From the NCBI GenBank assembly GCA_009711615.1, contig VENI01000011.1:1-64000 (forward strand): a DNA stretch of 64,000 nucleotides, written 5' to 3'. The position numbers and the translations under genes are program-made. Every line of letters begins with the position of its first letter. The stretch's first letter is position 1. Positions 34,069 to 42,446 of this stretch are shown in pieces. The notes beneath the pieces were generated by a model, which was given only the letters and a program-made list of their open reading frames with translations, had not been told where the DNA came from and did no database searches. The stretch comes from Bacillota bacterium. GTDB taxonomy: Bacteria; Bacillota; Desulfotomaculia; Desulfotomaculales; Desulfohalotomaculaceae.

Positions 34069-34290
34069 ATGAATAAAGTAAAGTTGAACGAACCCTATGA
34101 GGTTGGTGATCTGGTAGTGTATCTTACTGATGATAATTTGGCCTATGTATCAGATTATGACTGCCGCTATGAATTAACTACCACCACCACTTCCTGTGAC
34201 TGTTGTACCTTTATTTTTCGCTCCCGGGTGGACTCAAAGTTTCAGTGCCGTCACATTAAAGCATTAAGAAGCCTCCTTGGCTTAGATTAG
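34069..34290 (+). CDS. Small SWIM-like zinc finger protein
   Basis: 73 residues from ATG 34069 (AAGGG upstream). Cys43-x-Cys45, then Cys60-x-His62 (CDC...CRH) is the C-x-C-x(n)-C-x-H pattern of SWIM zinc fingers. The rest is a beta-rich N-terminus ([18 protein letters not shown]). SWIM domains bind DNA or proteins. It overlaps the convergent DUF188 gene by 4 bp at the stops. Unusually small for a stand-alone SWIM protein. Confidence 0.6.
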   Translation: MNKVKLNEPYEVGDLVVYLTDDNLAYVSDYDCRYELTTTTTSCDCCTFIFRSRVDSKFQCRHIKALRSLLGLD

Positions 34291-34309
34291 CCAGGAGGCC
34301 TACTTTTTT
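34271..34309 (+). terminator. Intrinsic terminator of the SWIM gene
   Basis: GCCTCCTTGGCT pairs with AGCCAGGAGGC (one bulge), followed by TACTTTTTT. It overlaps the stop codon and the 3' end of the convergent gene. Confidence 0.75.
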
Positions 34310-34736
34310 GTTCTTCTATTAATATAATTAAACTTCGGGTAAAACGCTGGTCGTCTTCTTTATTTCGTTTACGAGGACCTTTAGTCCGTCCTCCACCCCG
34401 TCTTAGTTTTGCCTTTAATTCCCGCTCTTCAAGCATAAAATCCATGTTGTCCTGACGGTATATCTTCCCTGTAGGTGACAGAGCAGCACCCTTGGCCAGG
34501 ATAAGTGCTGCTAAACCCCAGTCCTGGGTAACCACTATATCGCCTTTAGAACAAAGGTTAACAATACGCATATCAGCCTCTTGGGAGGCATTCCCCACCA
34601 TTATATGGTGCTCAGATTTAATATTATGATTAAAACTAGCCACTGTCCATAACTCTAGACTGTGTTTTTCCGCTAATTGTTTACATACCTGCAATACATT
34701 TTTAGGACATGCATCAGCATCAACAATTATTTTCAA
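34287..34736 (-). CDS. YaiI/YqxD (UPF0178, DUF188) family protein
   Basis: 149 residues, ATG 34736. Family motifs: [10 protein letters not shown] at the N-terminus, NHNI and [36 protein letters not shown], and a basic [13 protein letters not shown] stretch. The conserved aspartates resemble PIN/NYN-type nucleases, so an RNase role has been suggested for the family; I know no firm function. Lies 18 bp after typA on the same strand, so probably co-transcribed with it. Confidence 0.88.
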   Translation of the reverse strand: MKIIVDADACPKNVLQVCKQLAEKHSLELWTVASFNHNIKSEHHIMVGNASQEADMRIVNLCSKGDIVVTQDWGLAALILAKGAALSPTGKIYRQDNMDFMLEERELKAKLRRGGGRTKGPRKRNKEDDQRFTRSLIILIEEQKSRPPG

Positions 34737-34754
34737 AACTAATAATCCTTTCGT

Positions 34755-36581
34755 TTACCCACTAACTTTAGCTTGTTTGGCTGCTTTGTCTCGCTGGTGT
34801 TTCTGCAGCAGTTTTTTACGCATCCGGAGTCCAGATGGTGTTACTTCCAGAAGCTCATCATCACCAAGATATTCTAATGCTTCTTCAAGGCTAAATTTAC
34901 GAGGTTCCTCTAACCTGAGGGCTCCTTCCGCAGTACTGCTGCGCATGTTGGTTAAGTGTTTTTTCTTACAGATGTTAACTTCCAGGTCCTGTTCTCGGAC
35001 ATGTTCACCAACTATCATTCCTTCATAAACGCTGGTGCCGGGTGAAATAAATAGTGTACCACGGCTCTGCACCGAATGCAGACCATACGTTGTACTTTCA
35101 CCAGATTCGAAAGCTATTAGAACCCCTTGATAACGACGTTGAATATCACCCTTGTATGGTTCATAACCATTAAAGACATGGTGCATAACAGCATGCCCCC
35201 GGGTTTCGGTTAGTAATTGTGTTCTAAATCCGATTAATCCCCTGGCAGGTACTTTAAACTCCAACCGAAGCTGGTCTCCCAGGTTAGTCATGTTCTGCAT
35301 TTCCCCACGCCGATTGCCAACTATTTCCATCACGGGACCCATCTTGTCTTCAGGAATATCAACATACAACGTTTCTATTGGCTCCAGCAGATCGTTTTTC
35401 TCTTGTTTAAATATCACTTCTGGTTTAGATACTGCCAGTTCATAACCTTCCCGACGCATTGTTTCAATAAGAATGGATAAATGCAGTTCGCCCCTTCCCG
35501 ACACTTCAAAAGCTTCAGGATTTTCGGTATCTTTTACCCTAAGACTAACATTTTTCTCCATTTCTTTATACAACCTAGCCCTAAGCTCCCGTGAAGTTAA
35601 AAACTTTCCTTCTCGTCCGGAAAAAGGGCTATCGTTTACTATAAAGTTCATCTTTAAAGTGGGTTCATCTATTGCTATGGGTGGAAGTTGCTCGGGATGT
35701 TCCGGATCTGCAACCGTATCACCTATCCTCACGTCTTCTAGACCGGCAAAGGTGACAATGTCACCACATCTCACTTCTTCTTTTTCCACCCTTTTTAACC
35801 CCTCAAAGGTGTATACCTTTCCCAATCGAGCATAAACAATGGTTTTGTCATGATGAATCAGCGCTACCTTTTGACCAGTTTTCATACAACCACGGCTAAT
35901 ACGTCCCACCGCCATGCGCCCTTGATAGGGATCATATTCTGTATTATTTATCAGCACCTGTAGTGAGCCATCTGGGTCTCCTTGTGGGGCCGACACATAT
36001 TTAACTATGGTTTCAAATAATGGCTTAAGACTTTTACCAGTTTCCGACATATCTAATGTGGCTACCCCATCTTTAGCTGAGGCATACACCACAGGAAAGT
36101 CCAATTGTTCATCTGATGCATTAAGGTCCATAAACAGTTCCAATACCTCATCTACAACATCATCCACCCGGGCATCGGGGCGATCAATTTTATTTATCAC
36201 TACAGTTGGTTGTAAGTTTAGTTCCAGTGCCTTGCGCAACACAAAACGGGTTTGGGGCATGGGCCCTTCATAGGCATCCACCAAAAGCAGCACTCCGTTT
36301 ACCATTTTTAAAACTCGTTCCACTTCTCCACCAAAATCGGAGTGCCCTGGAGTATCCACTATGTTTATCTTAACGTTGTCGTAGTATACTGATGTGTTTT
36401 TAGATAAGATTGTAATACCACGCTCACGCTCTAAATCATTGGAATCCATCACTCGCTCTTCCACCTGCTGGTTTTCTCTGAAAATACCACTTTGTTTAAG
36501 CATTCCATCAACCAGTGTGGTCTTGCCATGATCAACATGAGCAATTATGGCAATATTTCTAATGTCTTGCTTGTCGTACAT
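34755..36581 (-). CDS. typA: Ribosome-associated GTPase TypA/BipA
   Basis: 608 residues, ATG 36581. G1 [16 protein letters not shown]2 region [15 protein letters not shown]3 [17 protein letters not shown]4 NKIDRP, G5 YASAKDG. EF-Tu-like domain 2, EF-G-like domains III and V, and the BipA-specific C-terminal domain ([24 protein letters not shown]...[35 protein letters not shown]) are all present. Acts on the 70S ribosome in stress and ribosome assembly. Full-length and intact. Confidence 0.97.
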   Translation of the reverse strand: MYDKQDIRNIAIIAHVDHGKTTLVDGMLKQSGIFRENQQVEERVMDSNDLERERGITILSKNTSVYYDNVKINIVDTPGHSDFGGEVERVLKMVNGVLLLVDAYEGPMPQTRFVLRKALELNLQPTVVINKIDRPDARVDDVVDEVLELFMDLNASDEQLDFPVVYASAKDGVATLDMSETGKSLKPLFETIVKYVSAPQGDPDGSLQVLINNTEYDPYQGRMAVGRISRGCMKTGQKVALIHHDKTIVYARLGKVYTFEGLKRVEKEEVRCGDIVTFAGLEDVRIGDTVADPEHPEQLPPIAIDEPTLKMNFIVNDSPFSGREGKFLTSRELRARLYKEMEKNVSLRVKDTENPEAFEVSGRGELHLSILIETMRREGYELAVSKPEVIFKQEKNDLLEPIETLYVDIPEDKMGPVMEIVGNRRGEMQNMTNLGDQLRLEFKVPARGLIGFRTQLLTETRGHAVMHHVFNGYEPYKGDIQRRYQGVLIAFESGESTTYGLHSVQSRGTLFISPGTSVYEGMIVGEHVREQDLEVNICKKKHLTNMRSSTAEGALRLEEPRKFSLEEALEYLGDDELLEVTPSGLRMRKKLLQKHQRDKAAKQAKVSG

Positions 36582-36721
36582 TTAAACTGCTCCTCTCTAA
36601 TTTGAACCACGCTTTAGTATAGCAAGTTTTTACATTAACTACAACTAATATAGTATTAATTTTAAGGAGCCAGAATGATTAGATAAGGCATATCTAGGAA
36701 TTTTTACCACTTAAAAGTAAT

Positions 36722-36745
36722 AAAGGGCACCACCAGGTGCCCTTT
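36722..36745 (-). terminator. Intrinsic terminator of the phosphorylase gene
   Basis: 10-bp arms (36722-36731, 36736-36745) six bases after the stop codon, with a moderately T-rich tail on the minus strand. Confidence 0.7.
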
Positions 36746-36750
36746 AAATG

Positions 36751-39294
36751 TTAAAAGTTCGGTGCCCAACTTACCAATGGCAGTTCAAATCTGATAGCAA
36801 AGTGCGGGTTTGTGGGACGCACTCTGACAGTATATCCTAAAGTTCCCTGCCGTGGTTTAACTATACCTCGAAAATTATGGATTCCTTCCGTCACTTGCTC
36901 AACATGCTCCATTGGATAATGTTTAATATCTTGCAAAGTACCTTCTTTTTCGTTGCCACATATAACTTCCACGCTAACATCTTTATGCCAGATTGGACCC
37001 AATTTCACCTGTGCATCTATCTGCAATTCTTCCCCCACTAGCATCTCGTCAGTGGTTTGGGTTTTCACAGATTGAATAGCCGCTTGATGCCAGTTTTCCA
37101 TAACAAACTGCTTAAAACCCTTTAATTGGGCCGCAATTTCATAGTTGTTTTGCTCAAATTCTATCCCTCTATTAATACAGTTTACATAAAACTTGTTAGT
37201 GTAGTCCTTTACCATTCGCTCTGTACTAAATTCCCAAGTAACAGAGCGCAGGCAAGATTTCATACGCATCACCCATTCTGGGGACAGCCCATTTTTACGT
37301 TCATAGTAACTGGGCACTAACTGCTCTTCCAAAACGGAATAAAGATAATATGAATCGTCCCGATCCTGTTCTTCCTCGGTGGGGTATTGCTTATCATCAC
37401 CAACAGCAAAGCCATTTTGACCGTTATATGCTTCCGGCCACCAACCATCTAGAACACTACAGTTTAATATTCCGTTAAGTCCCGCTTTCATGCCACTGGT
37501 TCCGCTAGCTTCCATCGGCCAGCGAGGTGTGTTTAACCATACATCCACTCCCTGAACCAGGTGTCTAGCCATATTAATATCATAGTTTTCCAAGAAGATT
37601 ATTTTACCTTTGAATTGTTCCTCGTTTGAGATGTCATAAATTGCTTTAATAAATTCCTTTCCTGGTTGATCTGCAGGGTGTGCCTTACCGGCAAAAACTA
37701 TCTGCACTGGACGCTCAGGGTTATTCAGAAGTCTGGCCAGTCTCTCCCGGTCTCTAAACAACAATGTAGCCCGTTTGTAAGTAGCAAAGCGGCGGGCAAA
37801 ACCAATGGTAAGTGCTTCGGGGTCCAAGAAATTATCCACTTCCATGATCCGTTTTATTGACTCTTTGTTATTTGTGCGCTGTTCCTTTATATTTTCTCGG
37901 ATATATTCTACACACACTCTCTTTAGGTCTTTATGGGCCGACCACAATTCCTCATTGGGGATGTTCTCAACCCTTTCCCACATTTCTTCATTGGAAATAT
38001 TCAGCTCCCAGTTATCTCCAATATATTTGTTGAAGAGATCGGATAGATTTTTTGCCAACCATGTCTTGGTATGTACACCATTAGTTACAGAGTCAATAGG
38101 CACCTCTTCCAATGGTATTGATTTGTATATATGATGGAACATCTTCCGGCTAACTCTTCCGTGCAGTTTACTTACACCATTTGTGTAACCGGCAAGGTTC
38201 ATGGCTAAGACAGTCATGTTAAAACCATCACGACCTTCACTGATACCAAGTTTAATAAAGTCATCCCGGCCCATTCCCGCTTCTGCATATACATGGTGCA
38301 GGTAGCGTTCCACCATTTTATAATCAAAGACATCATGTCCCGCAGGTACCGGTGTGTGAGTAGTAAAGAGCGTGTTGGATTTAAGGGCCTCTTTAGCGGT
38401 GGCCAACGGAACCCCCTGGGACACCATCTCGCGAATTCTCTCCAGACATAGAAAGGCGGAATGCCCTTCGTTAATATGCCAGGCAAAGGGTTTTATACCT
38501 AGGGCACGCAATGCTTTTACGCCACCAATACCAAGAATTATTTCTTGAGAAATCCGCATGTCTTTGCCACCGCCGTATAACTGTGCAGTAAGCATTCTAT
38601 CTTCCTTGCTGTTTAGCGCAATATCAGCATCCAACATGTATAAATTAACTCGTCCCACATTTATTTTCCATACTTTTATAAATATAGTCCGCCCCGGAAA
38701 TTCTAGTGTAATTATTACATCCTTGCCGCTTTCATCTAAAACAGGTTTTATAGGCATTTCAGAAAAATTCAAACTTGGATATTCCGATTGCTGCCAGCCT
38801 TCACTATTTATACGTTGGGTAAAGTAACCGTGTTTGTAAAGAAGCCCTATTCCCACAAATGGTAAACCTAGATCACTGGCTGCCTTGGTATGATCCCCCG
38901 CCAGCAGTCCCAGACCACCGGAGTATATGGGCAGCGATTCATGCAAGCCAAACTCAGCCGAAAAGTAGCTTATTACCTGACCATCATGATTGGGATATTC
39001 CCTTTGAAACCATTTCTCATCTTTCATATAGTGGTCATATTCAATAAGCACCCGGTCATATTGCTCCAAGAAAACGTCATCATTCACCACAGCATCTAAA
39101 TCACTTTGATGAACATAAAGAAGAAATTTAACCGGATTATGGTATACATCTTCCCACAGATCTGTATTAATCATTTTAAATAGTTCTGTTGCCTCTGGTG
39201 TCCAGCTAAACCAGAGGTTGTAGGCCAATTCCCGTAGCCGATTAATTCTATCGGGTATTTTGGGGTTCACTGATACCGTCTTGAAGTAATACAT
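36751..39294 (-). CDS. glgP: Alpha-glucan (glycogen/maltodextrin) phosphorylase
   Basis: 847 residues from ATG 39294, behind GGAGG; the ten extra N-terminal codons to 39324 lie upstream of that site. N-terminal DUF3417 (IPDRINRLRELAYNLWFSWTPEATELF) marks the Thermotoga-like GT35 subgroup. Catalytic features: YSGGLGLLAGDHTKAASDLGLP, WHINEGHSAFLCLERIRE, TTHTPVPAGHDVF, FARRFATYKRATLLF, VFAGKAHPAD and EASGTSGMKAGLNGILNCSVLDGWW with the PLP lysine. It releases glucose-1-P from alpha-glucans. No glycogen synthesis genes are near. Confidence 0.95.
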   Translation of the reverse strand: MYYFKTVSVNPKIPDRINRLRELAYNLWFSWTPEATELFKMINTDLWEDVYHNPVKFLLYVHQSDLDAVVNDDVFLEQYDRVLIEYDHYMKDEKWFQREYPNHDGQVISYFSAEFGLHESLPIYSGGLGLLAGDHTKAASDLGLPFVGIGLLYKHGYFTQRINSEGWQQSEYPSLNFSEMPIKPVLDESGKDVIITLEFPGRTIFIKVWKINVGRVNLYMLDADIALNSKEDRMLTAQLYGGGKDMRISQEIILGIGGVKALRALGIKPFAWHINEGHSAFLCLERIREMVSQGVPLATAKEALKSNTLFTTHTPVPAGHDVFDYKMVERYLHHVYAEAGMGRDDFIKLGISEGRDGFNMTVLAMNLAGYTNGVSKLHGRVSRKMFHHIYKSIPLEEVPIDSVTNGVHTKTWLAKNLSDLFNKYIGDNWELNISNEEMWERVENIPNEELWSAHKDLKRVCVEYIRENIKEQRTNNKESIKRIMEVDNFLDPEALTIGFARRFATYKRATLLFRDRERLARLLNNPERPVQIVFAGKAHPADQPGKEFIKAIYDISNEEQFKGKIIFLENYDINMARHLVQGVDVWLNTPRWPMEASGTSGMKAGLNGILNCSVLDGWWPEAYNGQNGFAVGDDKQYPTEEEQDRDDSYYLYSVLEEQLVPSYYERKNGLSPEWVMRMKSCLRSVTWEFSTERMVKDYTNKFYVNCINRGIEFEQNNYEIAAQLKGFKQFVMENWHQAAIQSVKTQTTDEMLVGEELQIDAQVKLGPIWHKDVSVEVICGNEKEGTLQDIKHYPMEHVEQVTEGIHNFRGIVKPRQGTLGYTVRVRPTNPHFAIRFELPLVSWAPNF

Positions 39295-39553
39295 TTGCGC
39301 ACCCTCCAGGCAAAAAGTTTTCAAATATTTATATGCTATTTTACCTTTTTCCAGTCATTAAGATGCATAAAAAACAAATTAAATCCAAGAGATATTATGA
39401 TATCATTTTTTTATAAATATTCTGATATTACAAAAAAGGACTTAACAATTATATGTCGAAACCATTGTTAACAAGTCCATAATATACCATTGTAGGGGAG
39501 TGGTAAGTCTGTCTTATAGAAAAGTGAGGTTTAATAACAGGAAGAAGATTAAA
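39295..39553. other. 259-bp intergenic region
   Basis: AT-rich. It has an imperfect inverted repeat (GGACTTAACAAT near 39438 with ATTGTTAACAAGTCC near 39464) and the ribosome sites of the next gene. Nothing else is recognised. Confidence 0.5.
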
Positions 39554-39766
39554 ATGCTTCTTTACCTTGACTACGGGTTACAAGTGTCAAAAGAGGTGGT
39601 TATCGGACCAAGTTGTAATAGGCAAATAAAGGTGACATTTAAAAATGGCAGATATGTAATGGATAAAATGGATGGTAACGGATATCAAGATTATGGCAGA
39701 CTTAAATATTTGGTTAACGACATTGATCAGGATATATTAGAGCACTTAGACTCGTTAATATTTTAG
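39554..39766 (+). CDS. Small protein of unknown function
   Basis: 70 residues from ATG 39554 after CAGGAAGAAG; the frame is open from GTG 39500, which falls inside a GGGGAG site, so the start is uncertain (up to 88 residues). Beta-rich middle (VVIGPSCNRQIKVTFKNGRYVM) and a helical acidic C-terminus (DIDQDILEHLDSLIF). One Cys, no membrane segment. Not recognised. Convergent with the selenoprotein gene through a shared terminator. Confidence 0.5.
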   Translation: MLLYLDYGLQVSKEVVIGPSCNRQIKVTFKNGRYVMDKMDGNGYQDYGRLKYLVNDIDQDILEHLDSLIF

Positions 39767-39777
39767 TTTAATTAAAG

Positions 39778-39811
39778 AAGCTGCCGGGTGTTTATGTACA
39801 CTCGGCAGCTT
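39778..39811. terminator. Bidirectional terminator
   Basis: 13-bp arms (39778-39790, 39799-39811) with one G-U pair and T/A-tract ends, between the 70-residue gene and the selenoprotein gene. Confidence 0.8.
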
Positions 39812-39814
39812 TAT

Positions 39815-40054
39815 CTATAACATTTGGTTTAGCTGTTCTTCTACTTCCCCTTCATTAGGAAAGCGGTTTTGTTTTTTCTTGCTAAACAATAGTTCTTCGT
39901 TAAGTCTTACTTCAAAGACTCCCCCACCGGAAGGAATTAGTTCCAAACCGGACAGATTATGCTTGTATTTGTTTAAAAGTTTATCTGTCAAACTGACAGC
40001 TTTAGGTAGATATCCTCAAGCAATGCAGTACTCAATGGTGATTTTTCTAGACAA
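39815..40054 (-). CDS. SelW/Rdx-type selenoprotein with in-frame UGA (Sec)
   Basis: 79 residues from TTG 40054, six bases after AGGAGGTGA. Codon 13 is TGA (40016-40018). Reading it as selenocysteine gives YCIAUGYLPKAV, the C-x-x-U redox motif of SelT/SelW/SelH proteins. The remainder is intact and family-like: a Lys-rich helix, ELIPSGGGVFEVRLNEELLFSKK, then RFPNEGEVEEQL and a TAG stop. A 6-bp stem with a loop starting in G follows the UGA by the usual bacterial SECIS distance. An ordinary stop-based gene call would miss this gene. Likely a thioredoxin-like redox protein. No sel genes lie in the window. Confidence 0.85.
39985..39999 (-). promoter_or_regulatory. SECIS-like stem-loop of the selenoprotein mRNA
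   Basis: CTGTCA (39999-39994) pairs with TGACAG (39990-39985); the loop is GTT, beginning with the conserved G. The loop begins 23 nt after the UGA, within the window bound by SelB. The stem is short. Confidence 0.6.
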
Positions 40055-40216
40055 AGGGTTCACCTCCTATTTTTCAGTTACATATTAACAAAAATGTACA
40101 ATACATGCAATAACATTATGCACAATGAACTAATAAGATGTTTATTGACATAAAGCGATTAAAAAATAAAACCCTTTTCAGAAGGATTTAAGAAAGATTC
40201 CTCGTATTGTTTTAGT

Positions 40217-40540
40217 ATGAGAAACGATATCTGGTATTTAGGGCATGGCCACTGGGCAGTGTATACAGAGGACAGTTCAGTGGCTGAACGACTACACAAC
40301 TTAAAAGATGTAAGTCTCGTCACAGTATACCGGCACATTAGGAGGCCGGGCATCCTGGCCATGCAGTTTTCATTTAATGGAGGTGAAAATTATTTCATCT
40401 TGTCAGAAGTATGTTCGGTAATCGGCCTGGAATTTAACCGTGTTTTAAATATGGGAAAGCGTGGGGAATATCTCCCCTATTCACGAAAGTTTTTTTCTAA
40501 CGGTGAACAAATGCAATTAAGTATGGAAGGAAAAAGTTAG
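40217..40540 (+). CDS. Small conserved-looking protein, unknown
   Basis: 107 residues, ATG 40217; I see no good ribosome site, so the start is uncertain. Sequence is beta/alpha mixed with many aromatic and basic residues (IWYLGHGHWAVYTED, VYRHIRRPGILAMQFSF, YFILSEVCSVIGLEFNRVL). No signal peptide or membrane segment. Not recognised. It ends in a terminator shared with ppiB. Confidence 0.5.
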   Translation: MRNDIWYLGHGHWAVYTEDSSVAERLHNLKDVSLVTVYRHIRRPGILAMQFSFNGGENYFILSEVCSVIGLEFNRVLNMGKRGEYLPYSRKFFSNGEQMQLSMEGKS

Positions 40541-40566
40541 GGCCCGACATCGAGCCCTAACTTTTA
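40532..40566. terminator. Bidirectional terminator
   Basis: Perfect 12-bp arms (40532-40543, 40554-40565) overlapping the stop codons of two convergent genes, with A/T tracts at both ends. Confidence 0.85.
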
Positions 40567-40995
40567 TTCTTCAATCATTGTTACTTTGTTCATTTTAGTA
40601 CCCGGTGTTATTTTGTCCACTGCTTCCATGCCTTCTACTACTTTGCCAAAAACAGTATGTACACCGTCTAGGTGTGGCTGAGGATCAAAGACAATAAAGA
40701 ACTGACTACCGCCAGTGTCTTTACCAGCATGAGCCATTGATAAAGAACCACGTTCATGCTTGTGGGGGTTACCCTTGGTTTCACATTTAATGGTATAGCC
40801 AGGACCACCGGTGCCTGTTCCATTAGGGCATCCACCTTGGGCCACAAATCCAGGAATTACTCGGTGAAAATTAAGCCCATCATAAAAACCTTTTTTAATC
40901 AGTGATTCAAAGTTTTCCACCGTACCAGGGGCATCTTGGTCAAATAACTCAATTACTATATCCCCATTATCGGTTTCAATTTTTGCTTTTTTCAT
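40564..40995 (-). CDS. ppiB: Cyclophilin-type peptidyl-prolyl isomerase
   Basis: 143 residues, ATG 40995 behind GGGAGGTG. Cyclophilin motifs: [89 protein letters not shown]. The active-site Arg (FHRVI), Phe and His ([11 protein letters not shown]) are kept. Cytosolic, no signal peptide. A small bacterial PpiB-type protein-folding catalyst. Confidence 0.95.
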   Translation of the reverse strand: MKKAKIETDNGDIVIELFDQDAPGTVENFESLIKKGFYDGLNFHRVIPGFVAQGGCPNGTGTGGPGYTIKCETKGNPHKHERGSLSMAHAGKDTGGSQFFIVFDPQPHLDGVHTVFGKVVEGMEAVDKITPGTKMNKVTMIEE

Positions 40996-41082
40996 TTCTT
41001 TACACCTCCCATTTTTTACATATGGTCACATTATACCCCAATTTACCCCAAAAACAAAAGGGTGTAATTTAACTGAGAGAGT

Positions 41083-41439
41083 TTATTTAGGTTTGGGCAT
41101 GCTCTTTTCAAAAGCATCTAGAGTATCCTGCAGCAGCATAGCTGTAGCAGATAGTGTAGGACCACCGCCAAAAATCATGGCCACTTCTGCTGTTTCTAAA
41201 ATCTCTTCTCTGGTAGCCCCTGCCTGCAAGGCATTGTATGTGTGTATTATTACACAGTCTTCACAGCGATGGTAAAGGGCAATTCCCACGGCAATTAGTG
41301 CTTTTTGTTTACTATCCAGTTTACCGTCTGCTTTAGCTGAATGCATATAGTTTAGGAGCTTCTTTGTGTTTGGCGCTTCCTTACTTAATTGCTCCACTCG
41401 GTCAGTAAACTTTTGCAATCTCTCTTGGATATATGACAT
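41083..41439 (-). CDS. AhpD-like carboxymuconolactone decarboxylase family protein
   Basis: 118 residues, ATG 41439 after AGGGGTGAG. All-helical CMD/AhpD fold with the CEDCVIIHTYNALQAGATREEILETAEVAMIFGGGPTLS motif; Cys-x-x-Cys plus the nearby His is the redox and proton-relay signature. Likely a peroxidase or thiol-disulfide reductase role rather than lactone decarboxylation. Monocistronic. Confidence 0.88.
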   Translation of the reverse strand: MSYIQERLQKFTDRVEQLSKEAPNTKKLLNYMHSAKADGKLDSKQKALIAVGIALYHRCEDCVIIHTYNALQAGATREEILETAEVAMIFGGGPTLSATAMLLQDTLDAFEKSMPKPK

Positions 41440-41591
41440 CTACTCACCCCTTTTTAATGTTAAATTGTCCCTAGTGTCTCCAGCATATACCTTAAAAGGA
41501 ATATAAAATAATATGAAACTCAAAAAAGCATTGGAAATAGTATATCTTTTTGGTATACTTTAAGTAACCACTCTTGAAAGGAGCAATTAAT

Positions 41592-42428
41592 ATGACTAAC
41601 GTAACAGCAATAAAAAATTGGGGACAAAACATAGATTCATTGACTGGTTTCTATATAGAAGAAGAAAAGCTAGCAGTTATTCAAGACTTAATGTTTTCTA
41701 AGTTAAATGTAATGCTTACCGGTGACCCAGGAACCGGTAAAACTGAATTCTGCCGCAGACTGGCCCTGGCACACAACCTGCCTTTCCACCGGGTAAACGT
41801 AGGTGCCATCCGCACCCCTAGAGATTGGTTCGGCCATTGGGAATTTGTCGATGGTCGCACAATCTTTGTTAAATCACAGTTTGTAGACGCTATTCAGCGC
41901 CCCGGCATTGTGGCCTTGGATGAATTTAACCGAGTAACACCGGACATTCACAACTCTATCTACACTATATTGGATCACAATAGAGAAGTATTTATTGAGG
42001 AAACTAAAGAAGTGATCAAAGTACATCCCCAGTGTATTTTCTTGGCCACCGAAAACAGGGGTCGCAGTCATACCGGTATTTTTATGGAAGACGCTGCTGT
42101 GGAGGACCGTTTTGAAACGGTGAGGCTGGAACTACCACCGGTGGATGTAATGACTGATCTTCTGCACACCGTAAACGGAGCGAAAAAAGAACATGCCAAG
42201 CTACTGGCCAGAGTAACTCATAAGTTAAATGACATGTATCATCAAGAAAGCATTAGTAAAGCCACTGGTTTCAGACCAGCCATTGCAGCTGCTGCACTGC
42301 TGCTCCGGGGACAACCACTGAAAACCGCTCTGAAATATTGCTTTGTACACCGCTACTCCCCTGACGGTGGTGTGGATAGTGAACAAACCACTGTGTTGCA
42401 AGTTATTCAAGCCTACTTAACCGAATAA
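41592..42428 (+). CDS. MoxR/CobS-like AAA+ ATPase
   Basis: 278 residues from ATG 41592, eight bases after AAGGAG. Walker A MLTGDPGTGKTEFCRRLA (44-51), Walker B IVALDEFNR (about 106-112), sensor 1 IFLATENRG and sensor 2 ATGFRPAIAAAALLL. It matches the MoxR/CobS branch, which works with vWA proteins to remodel or load metals into client complexes. The next gene, 18 bp on, encodes just such a vWA protein with a zincin-like motif. Conserved pairing suggests a chaperone module; client unknown. Confidence 0.88.
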   Translation: MTNVTAIKNWGQNIDSLTGFYIEEEKLAVIQDLMFSKLNVMLTGDPGTGKTEFCRRLALAHNLPFHRVNVGAIRTPRDWFGHWEFVDGRTIFVKSQFVDAIQRPGIVALDEFNRVTPDIHNSIYTILDHNREVFIEETKEVIKVHPQCIFLATENRGRSHTGIFMEDAAVEDRFETVRLELPPVDVMTDLLHTVNGAKKEHAKLLARVTHKLNDMYHQESISKATGFRPAIAAAALLLRGQPLKTALKYCFVHRYSPDGGVDSEQTTVLQVIQAYLTE

Positions 42429-42446
42429 AGATCGGAGGTGTGTTTT

